DNA of 64,000 nt, from assembly GCF_020857975.1 (NCBI RefSeq), contig NZ_JACWUO010000001.1, positions 62,001-126,000 on the forward strand, read 5' to 3'. Position numbers and translations under genes: made by a program. Positions 15,808 to 24,446 of the stretch are shown piece after piece. Source of the stretch: Stenotrophomonas rhizophila. GTDB taxonomy: Bacteria; Pseudomonadota; Gammaproteobacteria; Xanthomonadales; Xanthomonadaceae. The notes under the pieces are model-generated. The model did no database searches. It saw only the letters and a list, made by a program, of their open reading frames with translations, and had not been told where the DNA came from. Position 1 is the first letter of the stretch. Every line of letters starts with the position of its first letter.

Positions 15808-18183
15808 TCACAGCCCGCGCGCGCGGGCCTGCTCCTGCTCCTGTTCCTGCGCCTGTGGGCTGAACTGTTTGTCCAGGTCCTGCAGCTGACGGCTGCTGGC
15901 CTCCAGCGATTGCGACAGCGCCTGGTTGCGGTCGACGAAGATGCGCTGCGAGGCCGGGTCGTTCACCGCGCCCTGCACCGCGAACAGGCCGCTGCCATCG
16001 GGCCGGGCGACCACGTTGTCGATCTGACGCATGCCGGCCACGCGGCTTTCGTAGGCAAGCTGGCCGGCGGCGCGCTCGGTCTGTTCGGGGGTGGCGAACA
16101 ACGGCGCCAGGCCGCCGTGCGCGCGCTGCTGTTCCAGCGCCTGCAGTTTCTCCAGCGCCTGGCCGAAGCGGGCGTGCTCGGGATGGGCGGGGTCGCGCAT
16201 GCTGGGCGCCGTGGCCGGCGGCGGTGGTGCCGGCTCGGTACGTGCCGGCGCGGCGGGCTGGGCCCTCGCTGCCGCCGGGTCGTCGGCGCGCGCCAGGGTC
16301 CTGCCGCCGGCCTTGCCATCCACCTCCAGGCCGTTGTTGGCCTGGAACTGCCGGACCGCGGCCACGGTGTCCTTGCCATAGATGCCATCGGCGGCCAGCG
16401 GCCTGCCATCGGGCGCCTGGTAGCCCAGGGCCGACAGTTTTCCCTGCAGCGCCCTGACCTGGTCACCGCGCTCGCCCTGGATCAGCACGCCATCGGACAT
16501 CGGCGTCTGCGGCCCCTGCGCGTTGACCCGGCCGCCCAGGGTGATGCGGTCGTTGAGCACGTCGCCCAGGTAGCGGCGGAACTGCTCCGGCTCCAGTTCG
16601 ATATGCGCATGCACCGCACCGGGCGTACCGGCGTCGGACTGGCGGATCAGCGGTGCGCCGTATTCGACGAAATCGCCGGTCTTGTGCGGCGTGGTGCCGC
16701 GGGCGCCGTGCAGCACCTGGCCGACCAGCTCCCGCTGCGGATCGCCGGCCGGGTGGCTCCAGATGCTGATGGAGTTCCACTGGTCCGCGTTGACCTGGAC
16801 GTAGCCGGCCACCGGGTTGGGAATCATCACCCGGCGGGCGCCGTCCGGGTCGGTCAGGATCAGGTCCTTGTGGACCAGCGGAATGCCGTTGCGGTCGCCG
16901 CGTTCGCGGACGGTCTCCAGGCTGCCTTCGACCATCTGCGAGGGCCGGTCGGCCTTGCTGGCATCGCCGGTACGCTCGGCCTCGCGGTTGGTGTTGGGGT
17001 GATGGATCTTCAGGTCGCGGTAGGCCTGCTCACCCGAGATGCCATGGGCGATGACCCGGTTGGAGGTGTGGTTGCCGAACGGCTCCACCAGGGTGATGCG
17101 CTCGCCACCGGGTGCGGCGGCGACCGGCGCGACCGGAGGCGGCACGGCGCCGGCCGGCGTCGTTGCGGCCGCTGCCGCCGGTTGCGCGCTGGCCGGCTGG
17201 CGCGCCACCGTGGCCAGCGCCGCCAGGGTATCGCTGCCGGCCTTGCCGTCCACCGTCAGCCCCTGCGCCCGCTGGAACTCGCGTACCGCGTGTTCGGTAT
17301 TGGGGCCGTAATGCCGATCGGCGGCGAGCGGCTGGCCCTCCCTGCCGGTATAGCCGGCCGCGATCAGTTTGGCCTGCAGCGCGCCGACCTCGTCGCCGCG
17401 TTCGCCGGCCACCAGCATGCCGTCGGCCATCGGCGCAGCGCCGGGGCGGCGCCCTGATCGCTGCGGTGCCGGTTCGCCGAACGCCTGCTGGTAGTCCTGG
17501 CCCTGGTAGCGCTGCGGGTCGCGGTTGACCTGGTCATAGCGCGCCAGCGCGACCAGGTCGCCCTTCTCGTCGAGGGCGCGGTCGCGCAGCGCATCCCATT
17601 GCGTTGGCGAGCTCTGGAAATGCCGCTGCACGTTGGCATGCTTGTAATCCTGCACGGCGCGCACGATCTGCTCGTCGTTCAGGGCGGCCAGGCTGTAGTT
17701 TTCGCCGTAGGCCTCGGCCAGCCCCTTCTGGAATACCGAACGGGTAAGTCCGCGGTACTGCACCGAGGTGCTCCACAGCGCATCCTGTACGGCCGGACCG
17801 CGGCCGGAAAGATCCACGCCGGCGTCCTTGAGGCGACCGAGCTGGACGTCGTAGTACTTGTGCTGGATGAAGTCGTGCTGGTCGCGGGCAAAGCCGGCAG
17901 GGTCGGCCGCGGCCACTTCCCTCCAGCGTTCGGTGAAGGCCGGCGTGCCGGGCTGCAGCCCGGCGAACTGACTGCCGTAGCGCGAGCGGGCGACATACTC
18001 GGCCGCGCCGCCCACGTTGCTGGCGTACTGGTAGCTGCCATACGACACGCCACCATGATCGCCCCGCCCGGTGGACACATGGCCGGGGCCGCGGTCGCCG
18101 GTTTCATAGTGCGCCGAGGTCTGGCCGCGGTGCCAGCCGTCCATCTTCTGTCTTGCCTGGGTGACCACATCCATTGCCGACAC
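15808..18183 (-). CDS. type IV secretion (X-T4SS) antibacterial effector, peptidoglycan-targeting
   Basis: A 791-residue modular toxin without signal peptide. Residues about 20-230 hold a lysozyme-like region (YETGDRGPGHVSTGRGDHGG, VSYGSYQ). Residues 256-325 and 566-632 are two peptidoglycan-binding type 1 repeats (VREFQRAQGLTVDGKAG and VRQFQANNGLEVDGKAG). Residues about 360-545 resemble an M23-like peptidase (IPNPVAGYV, GDFVEYGAPLIRQ, GTPGAVHAHIEL). Residues 663-780 fit XVIPCD (HARFGQALEKLQALEQQ, LFAVQG, NDPASQRIFVDRNQALSQSL), the signal recognised by VirD4 in Xanthomonadales, with a Gln-rich tail at the end. It follows a putative immunity lipoprotein by 15 bp. Which domain is the active one is not proven by sequence. 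Confidence 0.85.
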   Translation of the reverse strand: MSAMDVVTQARQKMDGWHRGQTSAHYETGDRGPGHVSTGRGDHGGVSYGSYQYASNVGGAAEYVARSRYGSQFAGLQPGTPAFTERWREVAAADPAGFARDQHDFIQHKYYDVQLGRLKDAGVDLSGRGPAVQDALWSTSVQYRGLTRSVFQKGLAEAYGENYSLAALNDEQIVRAVQDYKHANVQRHFQSSPTQWDALRDRALDEKGDLVALARYDQVNRDPQRYQGQDYQQAFGEPAPQRSGRRPGAAPMADGMLVAGERGDEVGALQAKLIAAGYTGREGQPLAADRHYGPNTEHAVREFQRAQGLTVDGKAGSDTLAALATVARQPASAQPAAAAATTPAGAVPPPVAPVAAAPGGERITLVEPFGNHTSNRVIAHGISGEQAYRDLKIHHPNTNREAERTGDASKADRPSQMVEGSLETVRERGDRNGIPLVHKDLILTDPDGARRVMIPNPVAGYVQVNADQWNSISIWSHPAGDPQRELVGQVLHGARGTTPHKTGDFVEYGAPLIRQSDAGTPGAVHAHIELEPEQFRRYLGDVLNDRITLGGRVNAQGPQTPMSDGVLIQGERGDQVRALQGKLSALGYQAPDGRPLAADGIYGKDTVAAVRQFQANNGLEVDGKAGGRTLARADDPAAARAQPAAPARTEPAPPPPATAPSMRDPAHPEHARFGQALEKLQALEQQRAHGGLAPLFATPEQTERAAGQLAYESRVAGMRQIDNVVARPDGSGLFAVQGAVNDPASQRIFVDRNQALSQSLEASSRQLQDLDKQFSPQAQEQEQEQARARGL

Positions 18184-18198
18184 TCCTTTGCAGGGAGG

Positions 18199-18801
18199 CT
18201 ACTTCGAGGTGAGGGCCTGCAACTGGTCGGCCCGGTTGGCGGTACGGTTGATCCGGCACGACTGCGCATCCAGCATCTGGCCCTGGCCGTCCTCTTCCGG
18301 GTTCCAGCTGCAGTAGCGGTCGGTGTCGTCCATATAGGCGGCCTGTTCGTCCATCAACGCATCCTTGGCCTTGCCATCGGGACCAGCCACGATCGTGGCG
18401 AAGGCGGCGCGCAGGCGGCCCTGCTGATAGGCGAACTCTTCATCGCCGCAGGCCTGCAGGGCCGGGGTGACGCCGCCGCTGGCACCCACGCAGGCGCTGT
18501 ACTCGGGGCGCAGCGTAGCGTTGCGGTAGGAATCGTCGGGGAGCGGCGCCGGCAGGTCGTCGTCGGCCGTGGCGGCATCCGCATCGGCGCTGGTGGTGGC
18601 GGCCGGCGCCGGTGCGGCGGCGGGCGCGGCCGTGGCGGCAGGCGTCGCCGACGCGGTGGTGCCGGCGTGGGGGGCCGGCGCGGCCTCCGGTGCCTGGCAG
18701 GCGGCCAGGGCCAGGGCCAGGCTCAGGGCCAGGACTGCCCAGCCGCGGCCCGGGCCGGCCAGGGTGCGGTGGAATGCCGACGGTCCATTGCTTGCTTGCA
18801 T
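18199..18801 (-). CDS. LprI-like lipoprotein, probable immunity protein (X-Tfi)
   Basis: A 200-residue lipoprotein: signal peptide with lipobox LALAAC (Cys35), then a long Ala/Pro/Thr linker. A C-terminal DUF1311/LprI-like domain with four cysteines follows (PEYSACVGAS, LQACGDEEFAYQQGRL, DRYCSWNPEEDG, DAQSCRINR). LprI relatives inhibit lysozyme. The gene lies 15 bp upstream of the peptidoglycan-targeting effector on the same strand, the standard order for X-T4SS immunity-effector pairs, so it should protect the producer's periplasm from its own toxin. The start at 18801 has AGGAGA upstream; an earlier in-frame ATG at 18849 is less well supported. Confidence 0.8.
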   Translation of the reverse strand: MQASNGPSAFHRTLAGPGRGWAVLALSLALALAACQAPEAAPAPHAGTTASATPAATAAPAAAPAPAATTSADADAATADDDLPAPLPDDSYRNATLRPEYSACVGASGGVTPALQACGDEEFAYQQGRLRAAFATIVAGPDGKAKDALMDEQAAYMDDTDRYCSWNPEEDGQGQMLDAQSCRINRTANRADQLQALTSK

Positions 18802-19036
18802 TGCTCGCTTCTCCTTGCCGGTGGCCAGCATCGCCGGCCCCATTGTCACGGTCGTGTGCCCATTCTGCGCAGCGGATCGTTACGCAACCGAGATGCCAGG
18901 GGCGGTATCGGCGGCAACCGCCTGGCTGCCCTGCCCTGGCGGCAGGATATCGGCGTCGGTCCGCCCCTGCCAGCGGCCGCCACCCCTGGCGGCGCTGCCG
19001 GGCCACAATAGGCCCCCTGCCCGCTTCGCCCACCCC

Positions 19037-19993
19037 ATGCGCAATACCCGGCCCGCCCGCTTCGACCCCACCACCGAACAAGGCGTCCTGCGCCTGTCGA
19101 TCGCCGCTTCGCTGGCGATGGCTGCCGCGGCGGTGGGGTTCGGGTTGCTGGCCAACTCGTCGCTGATCATCTTCGATGGCATCTACGGGCTGATCGATGT
19201 GGTGATGACCTGGCTGTCGCTGCTGGTAGTACGGCTGATCAGCCAGTCCACCCAGGTGGAGGCGCTGCAGTCGCGCTTGAACCAGCGCTTCACCATGGGC
19301 TTCTGGCACCTGGAGCCGATCGTGCTGGGGGTCAGCGGCAGTCTGATGATCGGCGCGGCGCTGTATGCCGGGGTCAACGCGGTGGACGCGCTGATCTCCG
19401 GCGGGCGCCAGATCGCCTTGGGGCCGGCAATCGTGTTCGCGGTGCTGTCCATCGTCGCCGAAACCGGGCTGGCGCTGTTCGTGCGCCGCGCCAACCGCGC
19501 GATCGGTTCGGAATTCATCGCCCTGGATGCCAAGAACTGGGTGGTGGCCGCCAGCATGTCGGCCGCCTACCTGGTTGCCTTCGTCGGCGGCTGGGCGCTG
19601 GGCGGGACCGCCTGGGCGTGGCTGGTGCCGTACATCGATCCGGCGATCCTGCTGCTGGTATGCCTGTTCGTGGTCGTGGCCCCGCTCGGCACCGTCCGCC
19701 AGGCGCTGTCGGACATCCTGCTGATCACCCCGGCGGACCTGCAGGCGCACGTGGATGCGGTGGCGCGCGCGATCGTGGCCAAACACGGTTTCCTCGAATA
19801 CCGCAGCTACGTGGCCAAGGTCGGCCGCGGCGAACAGATCGAGCTGTTCTTCGTGGTGCGCGCCGATGACCGGCCACGCGCGCTGCTGGAATGGGACCGG
19901 CTGCGCGATGAGATCGGCCAGGCGCTGGGCGAGGAATCGACCGACCGCTGGCTGACCATCATGTTCACCACCGACCGCGAATGGGCAATCTGA
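19037..19993 (+). CDS. cation diffusion facilitator (CDF) family transporter
   Basis: A 318-residue inner-membrane protein with about six hydrophobic segments and a soluble C-terminal domain (from about 225: ADLQAHVDAVARAIVAKHGF). The CDF metal-site pattern is visible as SLIIFDGIYGLIDVVMTW in TM2 (D and D) and FIALDAKNWVVAAS in TM5 (D...). The second metal-site residue of TM2 lies in GLIDVV rather than the usual HxxxD, so metal preference may differ; a proton/metal exchange role is inferred from the family. It stands alone between the divergent immunity gene and an AraC regulator. Confidence 0.8.
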   Translation: MRNTRPARFDPTTEQGVLRLSIAASLAMAAAAVGFGLLANSSLIIFDGIYGLIDVVMTWLSLLVVRLISQSTQVEALQSRLNQRFTMGFWHLEPIVLGVSGSLMIGAALYAGVNAVDALISGGRQIALGPAIVFAVLSIVAETGLALFVRRANRAIGSEFIALDAKNWVVAASMSAAYLVAFVGGWALGGTAWAWLVPYIDPAILLLVCLFVVVAPLGTVRQALSDILLITPADLQAHVDAVARAIVAKHGFLEYRSYVAKVGRGEQIELFFVVRADDRPRALLEWDRLRDEIGQALGEESTDRWLTIMFTTDREWAI

Positions 19994-20002
19994 GCGCCCG
20001 GT

Positions 20003-20848
20003 TCAGGACGCGGCCGCCACTGCCGTGCCTGCCGCCTGCTTCCACTGCCGCGGCGACTGCCCGGTCTGCGCCTTGAACGCACGCGACAACGCGGCCTCGC
20101 TGCCGTAGCCGACCTCGATGGCAATGCGCTTGAGCGGATGGCCGCGGCGCAGCGCCTGCTGCACCAGGCGGGTGCGCCAGCCCTGCAGATAGTGGCCGGG
20201 GGTGCTGCCAATGGTGTCGCGGAAGCTGTCGGCAAACGCGCTGCGCGACATGCCGGCGCGCTGCGCCAGCGACTCCAGGGTCCACTCGTCGGCCGGGGCC
20301 TCGTGCATGGCCACCAGCGCGTGGCGCAGGCGCGGATGGGCCATGCCGGCCAGCAGGCCGACCCGGATCTGGCCGCTTTCCATCAGCGCGCGCAGGATCT
20401 GGATCAGCACCACTTCGAACAACCGATCGAGCAGGGCCTGGCGGCCGCAGCGCTGGGCGAAGGCTTCCTCGAACAGCAGCGACAGCACCGGTTGGCCGCC
20501 AGGCAGGGTGCCCAGCGGCAGGCAGACCACCGGCGGCAACGCGGCGGCAACCGGGTTGTTGCCGCCGCCTTCGAACTGCAGATGCGCGCAGGCGAAGTCG
20601 GCGCCGCGCTGCGGGTCGGTGACGAAGCGATGGGCCAGCGGGCGCGGGTACAGCAGCACGCTGGGCTGGGTGATCTCCAGCACCTGGCCGTCGGCGTGTT
20701 CGACGCGGACCTGGCCGGCGCCGATCAGGTGCAGCTGGCCGCGTTCGCCATCGGCGGCCAGATCATTGATGCCGCACAGCGGCCCGGCATGGAAGACCTC
20801 CGCGGTGACCGCGAAACGGCCGAGCAGGGCCTGGAGACGATCGACCAT
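20003..20848 (-). CDS. AraC-family transcriptional regulator (cupin type)
   Basis: A 281-residue regulator. The N-terminal half is a cupin-like sensor (GPLCGINDLAADGERGQLHL, HRFVTDPQRGADFACAHLQF) of the AraC cupin_6 group. The C-terminal 100 residues hold two helix-turn-helices (LESLAQRAGMSRSAFADSFR; PLKRIAIEVGYGSEAALSRA) ending FKAQTGQSPRQWKQ. I start it at the ATG at 20848; the frame is open to 20917. It is divergent from ohr across about 110 bp, so it may control that gene, in place of the usual OhrR; this is positional inference. Confidence 0.88.
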   Translation of the reverse strand: MVDRLQALLGRFAVTAEVFHAGPLCGINDLAADGERGQLHLIGAGQVRVEHADGQVLEITQPSVLLYPRPLAHRFVTDPQRGADFACAHLQFEGGGNNPVAAALPPVVCLPLGTLPGGQPVLSLLFEEAFAQRCGRQALLDRLFEVVLIQILRALMESGQIRVGLLAGMAHPRLRHALVAMHEAPADEWTLESLAQRAGMSRSAFADSFRDTIGSTPGHYLQGWRTRLVQQALRRGHPLKRIAIEVGYGSEAALSRAFKAQTGQSPRQWKQAAGTAVAAAS

Positions 20849-20958
20849 TTCAGACTTTTGATCAAGTTCGATAGACGAAATGTAACCCAAAGCCGCGCCG
20901 GACAGGTCAAAGTACACCTGCCATCTGGCCCCCCCCTTTCACTCCGCAGGAGACTCCC

Positions 20959-21384
20959 ATGTCCATCGAAAAGGTTCTGTACACCGCCACCGCCACCGCC
21001 ACCGGCGGCCGTGAAGGCCACGCCACCTCCTCCGACAAGGTGCTGGACGTGCAGCTGTCCACCCCGCGCGAGCTGGGCGGTGCCGGCGGCCCGGGCACCA
21101 ACCCCGAACAGCTGTTCGCCGCCGGCTACTCGGCCTGCTTCCTGGGCGCGCTGAAGTTCGTGGCCGGCCAGGCCAAGGTTGCACTGCCGGCTGAAACGGC
21201 GATCACCGGCAAGGTCGGCATCGGCCAGATTCCGACCGGCTTCGGCATCGAAGTGGCGCTGGAGATCAGCGTGCCGGGCCTGCCGCGCGAGCAGGTCGAA
21301 GAACTGGTGCAGAAGGCGCACATCGTGTGCCCGTACTCCAACGCCACCCGTGGCAACATCGATGTGACGTTGACGGTTGCCTGA
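20959..21384 (+). CDS. ohr: organic hydroperoxide resistance protein Ohr
   Basis: A 141-residue OsmC/Ohr peroxidase that reduces organic hydroperoxides with dihydrolipoyl reductants in the cytoplasm. Both catalytic cysteines are present: [12 protein letters not shown] (about residue 60) and [16 protein letters not shown] (about 125). The N-terminus ([20 protein letters not shown]) and [17 protein letters not shown] are typical of Ohr. AGGAGA precedes the ATG. No MarR-type OhrR gene is next to it; an AraC gene is divergent. A SMAG repeat follows the stop. Confidence 0.95.
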   Translation: MSIEKVLYTATATATGGREGHATSSDKVLDVQLSTPRELGGAGGPGTNPEQLFAAGYSACFLGALKFVAGQAKVALPAETAITGKVGIGQIPTGFGIEVALEISVPGLPREQVEELVQKAHIVCPYSNATRGNIDVTLTVA

Positions 21385-21397
21385 TGCGGCAGGTGCC

Positions 21398-21422
21398 GTG
21401 CCGACCAACGCTCGGCACCTAC
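21398..21422. repeat. SMAG/REP-like palindrome after ohr
   Basis: Hairpin GTGCCGACC-aac-GCTCGGCAC at 21398-21418 with one mismatch, followed by CTAC (21419-21422). It lies 13 bp after the ohr stop codon, where it may protect or end the transcript. Confidence 0.7.
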
Positions 21423-21433
21423 CGCGCCGGTAA

Positions 21434-21480
21434 CAAAAAAATGGGCGGCTGCCTGGCTTGATCGCCGGGCAACCGCCCAT
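21434..21480 (-). terminator. terminator of the valine catabolic operon
   Basis: Stem ATGGGCGG (21441-21448) pairs with CCGCCCAT (21473-21480), extended by an inner GCC/GGC pair-block. On the minus strand it is followed directly by a run of seven T (A-run at 21435-21441 on the plus strand), as expected for a rho-independent terminator downstream of mmsB. Confidence 0.75.
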
Positions 21481-21491
21481 CCCACCGCGGT

Positions 21492-21559
21492 GGATCCCCG
21501 GGCAGTGCCCGGGGATGCGTCTGGGTTACCCGGTGCAACGACCGACGGCCGTTGCCTAC
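21492..21559. repeat. hairpin and SMAG-like palindrome downstream of mmsB
   Basis: A 10-bp inverted repeat (ATCCCCGGGC-agt-GCCCGGGGAT, about 21492-21514) is followed by GCAACG...CGTTGC with CTAC at 21556-21559, a diverged SMAG copy. Together with the terminator at 21434-21480 these fill the space between ohr and mmsB. Confidence 0.55.
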
Positions 21560-21589
21560 CGGTGGGCAACCGTTGCGCGCTTGCCGCGC

Positions 21590-22480
21590 TTAATTGTCGT
21601 GCGTGATCAGCTGCACCACGCTGGAGAAGTCCAGCTTGCCGCGGCCGGCCTGGTGGTTCATCGAATACAGGTTGCGCGCCAATTCCCCCAGCGGGATCGA
21701 AGCGCCCACGCTCATCGCCGCTTCCACCGCCAGGCCCATGTCCTTGAGCATCAGGTCGCTGCCGAAACCGCCGCTGTAGCCGCGCGAAGCCGGGGCATTT
21801 TCCAGCACGCCCGGCCACGGGTTGCACACTTCGGTGGCCCAGCTGCGGCCGGTGCTGACTGCCATCATCTGCGACAGCACCTTCGGGTCCAGCCCGTGCG
21901 CCACGCCCAACGCGATCGCTTCGCCGGTAACGGCCATGATCACGCCCAGCGCCATGTTGTTGCACAGCTTGGCCACCTGGCCGGCGCCGCTGGCGCCGAC
22001 ATGGAAGATGTTCTTGCCCATCGCCTGCAACAGCGGGCGGGCGCGTTCGAGTGCGTCGGCTTCGCCGCCGACGATGAAGGTCAGGGTGCCGGCCTGGGCA
22101 CCGGCGGTGCCGCCGGAGACCGGTGCATCGAGCATCTGCAGGCCGCGCGCGGCCGCCGCTTCGGCCACCTTGCGGGCGGTGGCCGGGGCGATGGTGCTGC
22201 AGTCGATCACCAGCGCGCCGCCGGGAATGTCGGCCAGCAGGCCGTCATCGCCCAGGTAGACGCCTTCGACGTGGCGGCTGGCCGGCAGCATCGAAATGAC
22301 GATCTCGGCGTCGGTCAGGGTATCCAGTGCCGAGCTGGCAGCGGTCGCGCCGGCATCGACGGCGGCCTGCACGGCGGCTGGCACCAGATCGAATACGCGT
22401 ACGGCGTGGCCGGCCTTGGCCAGGTTGGCGGCCATCGGGCCACCCATGTTGCCCAACCCGATGAATGCAATACGGCTCAT
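21590..22480 (-). CDS. mmsB: 3-hydroxyisobutyrate dehydrogenase
   Basis: MmsB oxidises 3-hydroxyisobutyrate to methylmalonate semialdehyde with NAD+ in valine breakdown. The 296-residue protein begins [17 protein letters not shown] (Rossmann dinucleotide site) and has [21 protein letters not shown] (substrate site), [12 protein letters not shown] with the catalytic Lys, and the C-terminal [10 protein letters not shown]. Its start overlaps the stop of the upstream hydrolase gene by four bases. Last gene of the five-gene operon, followed by a terminator. Certain call. Confidence 0.95.
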   Translation of the reverse strand: MSRIAFIGLGNMGGPMAANLAKAGHAVRVFDLVPAAVQAAVDAGATAASSALDTLTDAEIVISMLPASRHVEGVYLGDDGLLADIPGGALVIDCSTIAPATARKVAEAAAARGLQMLDAPVSGGTAGAQAGTLTFIVGGEADALERARPLLQAMGKNIFHVGASGAGQVAKLCNNMALGVIMAVTGEAIALGVAHGLDPKVLSQMMAVSTGRSWATEVCNPWPGVLENAPASRGYSGGFGSDLMLKDMGLAVEAAMSVGASIPLGELARNLYSMNHQAGRGKLDFSSVVQLITHDN

Positions 22481-23652
22481 GCGTGGCTCCTTTCAGGGAC
22501 GGTGGCACCGAGGTCGGCCAGCGGATGCGCGGCGTCGGACCAGGGCGATACGAAGAAGGTCTGGGCCCACTGCGCGGTGGCCTCGGCCAGCGTGCGCGGC
22601 TGCCACTGCGGGTTGCGGTCCTTGTCGATCAGCAGCGCGCGGATGCCTTCGGCGAAATCGCCATGGGCCGCCGCGTGCAGCGCTGCGATGTACTCGATGC
22701 GATAGACCTGCGCCAGCGAGGCGCCCTCGGCCAGGCGCTGCAGCTCGAACGCCAGCCGCGCCGAACCCGGCGCACCGGCAGCGAGCGTGGCCTGGGCGGT
22801 CTTCAGCCAGGCATCGTCGGTGTCCAGGGCAAGGATCGCATCGACGATCGCGCCGATGTCTTCGCCGGTGCACAGCGTGTCGACCGTTGCGGCATTGCGC
22901 AGCAACGGGCCGGTGGCCGCATCGCTGGCGTGCTGCTGCAGCAGCGCGGTCAGTTGTTCGTGATTGCGCTTGGCCTCGCCGCTCCAGTGCACCTCCACCA
23001 GGGCGTTGAACACCGTCTCGCGCTGCGCCTCGGCGATATGGATATCGGCCAGGCCGGCATAGATCGCATCGCCGGCATTGAGCGGGGCGCCGGTCAGAGC
23101 CAGGAACAGGCCGCCCTGGCCGGGCACGCGCGGCAGCAGCCAGCTGCCGCCCACGTCGGGGAACAGGCCGACGGTGATCTCCGGGAACGCCAGCCTGGAC
23201 CGCTCGCTGACCACGCGGTGGCTGGCGCCGGACATCAGGCCGATGCCGCCGCCCATGACGATGCCGTGGCCCCAGCACAGGATCGGCTTGGGATAGGTGT
23301 GGATGGCGTAGTCGACGCGGTATTCCACATCGAAGAATTCGGCGGCGTAGGCGTTGTCGCGGATGTCGGCCTTCTGACCGTCGCGATAGTCGACCATGCT
23401 GCGGTACAGGCTGTGCAGGTCGCCGCCGGCGCAGAAGGCTTTTTCGCCTGCGCCCTGCAGCACCACCAGCGCGATGCCGTCATCGTTGGCCCAGGCATCC
23501 AGCCGCTCGCGCAGCAGGTGTGCCATCGGCAGCGAGAACCCGTTGAGGGTGCGCGCTGCGTTCAACGTGGCGATGCCGATGCGCGTGCCGTTGCCGGCCT
23601 GGCGCTCTTCGAACAGCACCGGCGCCTGGTCGTTGGCGACGCCGGTACTCAT
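22477..23652 (-). CDS. 3-hydroxyisobutyryl-CoA hydrolase (crotonase family)
   Basis: A 391-residue crotonase-superfamily protein. It has the oxyanion-hole segments AFCAGGDLHSLYRSMVDYRD and GIVMGGGIGLMSGASHRVV, then FPEITVGLFPDVGGSWLLPR, where the Glu and Asp expected of HIBYL-CoA hydrolases are present. The longer C-terminal region (to ISPWSDAAHPLADLGATVPE-like end) also separates it from ordinary enoyl-CoA hydratases of about 260 residues. It releases 3-hydroxyisobutyrate, feeding MmsB. Start and stop overlap both neighbours by four bases. Confidence 0.9.
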   Translation of the reverse strand: MSTGVANDQAPVLFEERQAGNGTRIGIATLNAARTLNGFSLPMAHLLRERLDAWANDDGIALVVLQGAGEKAFCAGGDLHSLYRSMVDYRDGQKADIRDNAYAAEFFDVEYRVDYAIHTYPKPILCWGHGIVMGGGIGLMSGASHRVVSERSRLAFPEITVGLFPDVGGSWLLPRVPGQGGLFLALTGAPLNAGDAIYAGLADIHIAEAQRETVFNALVEVHWSGEAKRNHEQLTALLQQHASDAATGPLLRNAATVDTLCTGEDIGAIVDAILALDTDDAWLKTAQATLAAGAPGSARLAFELQRLAEGASLAQVYRIEYIAALHAAAHGDFAEGIRALLIDKDRNPQWQPRTLAEATAQWAQTFFVSPWSDAAHPLADLGATVPERSHA

Positions 23653-24446
23653 GCGTTCTTCCACTGCGCGGCGCGCTTTTCCAGGAAGGCGTTGACGCCC
23701 TCGGCCTGGTCGGCACTGTCGAACAGATCGACGAAGGCCTCGCGCTCTGCCACCAGCGCCGAGGCGTGGGTACCGCTGCGGGTGGCCTGCACCAGGGTCT
23801 TGCAGGCGGCGATGCTGGTCGGGCTCTGCTTGCCGGCCTTGTGCGCCCATGCCAGCGCCAGGGCCTTGGCTTCACCCTTCCCAACCTTCTCTTCGACCAG
23901 GCCGATACGCAGCGCGGTGTCTGCATCGATGCGCTCGCCGAGCAGGATCATGCGCTTGGCCCAGCCTTCGCCGACCAGGCGCGGCAGGTTCTGGGTGCCG
24001 CCGGCGCACGGCAGCAGGCCGACGGTGGCCTCCGGCAGCGCCACCTGGGCGTGTGCTTCGATGATGCGCAGGTCGCAGGCCAGCGCGCACTCCAGGCCGC
24101 CGCCCATCGCGTAGCCGTTGATCGCGGCGATGGACACGCCACGGAAGCCGGACAGCGCTTCGAACGCTTCGCCGAAGCGACGTGCAGCTTCGCGTGCGGC
24201 GGCCTTGTCGCCGGATGCGAACTGCTTGAGGTCGGCACCGGCGGAGAAGAACTTCTCGCCGTCGCCGGTGATCACCAGCGCGTAGATATCGCGGTCTGCA
24301 TTGAGCGCGCCGACCAGGTCGCGCAGTGCCGACAGGCTGTGCACGGTCCAGGTATGCGCCGGCGGGTTGTCGAGGGTGATGACCGCGACGTGGCCGTCGG
24401 CCTCGACCTTCAGGCCGACATGATCATGCTGGCGCCAATCCATCAT
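23649..24446 (-). CDS. enoyl-CoA hydratase (valine pathway)
   Basis: A 265-residue crotonase. The oxyanion-hole motifs are KFFSAGADLKQFASGDKAAA and AINGYAMGGGLECALACDLR. The two catalytic glutamates expected of hydratases are in ALPEATVGLLPCAGGTQNLP and the GGGLE segment. In this operon it should hydrate methacrylyl-CoA to 3-hydroxyisobutyryl-CoA. The start at 24446 (MMDWRQ) overlaps the stop of the acyl-CoA dehydrogenase gene, so translation is coupled. Confidence 0.9.
   Translation of the reverse strand: MMDWRQHDHVGLKVEADGHVAVITLDNPPAHTWTVHSLSALRDLVGALNADRDIYALVITGDGEKFFSAGADLKQFASGDKAAAREAARRFGEAFEALSGFRGVSIAAINGYAMGGGLECALACDLRIIEAHAQVALPEATVGLLPCAGGTQNLPRLVGEGWAKRMILLGERIDADTALRIGLVEEKVGKGEAKALALAWAHKAGKQSPTSIAACKTLVQATRSGTHASALVAEREAFVDLFDSADQAEGVNAFLEKRAAQWKNA

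Noticed and set aside
15808..18183. Phage endolysin or T6SS VgrG cargo
   Set aside because: Murein-binding repeats fit an endolysin, but there are no phage or T6SS genes around and the C-terminal XVIPCD and lipoprotein partner indicate T4SS.
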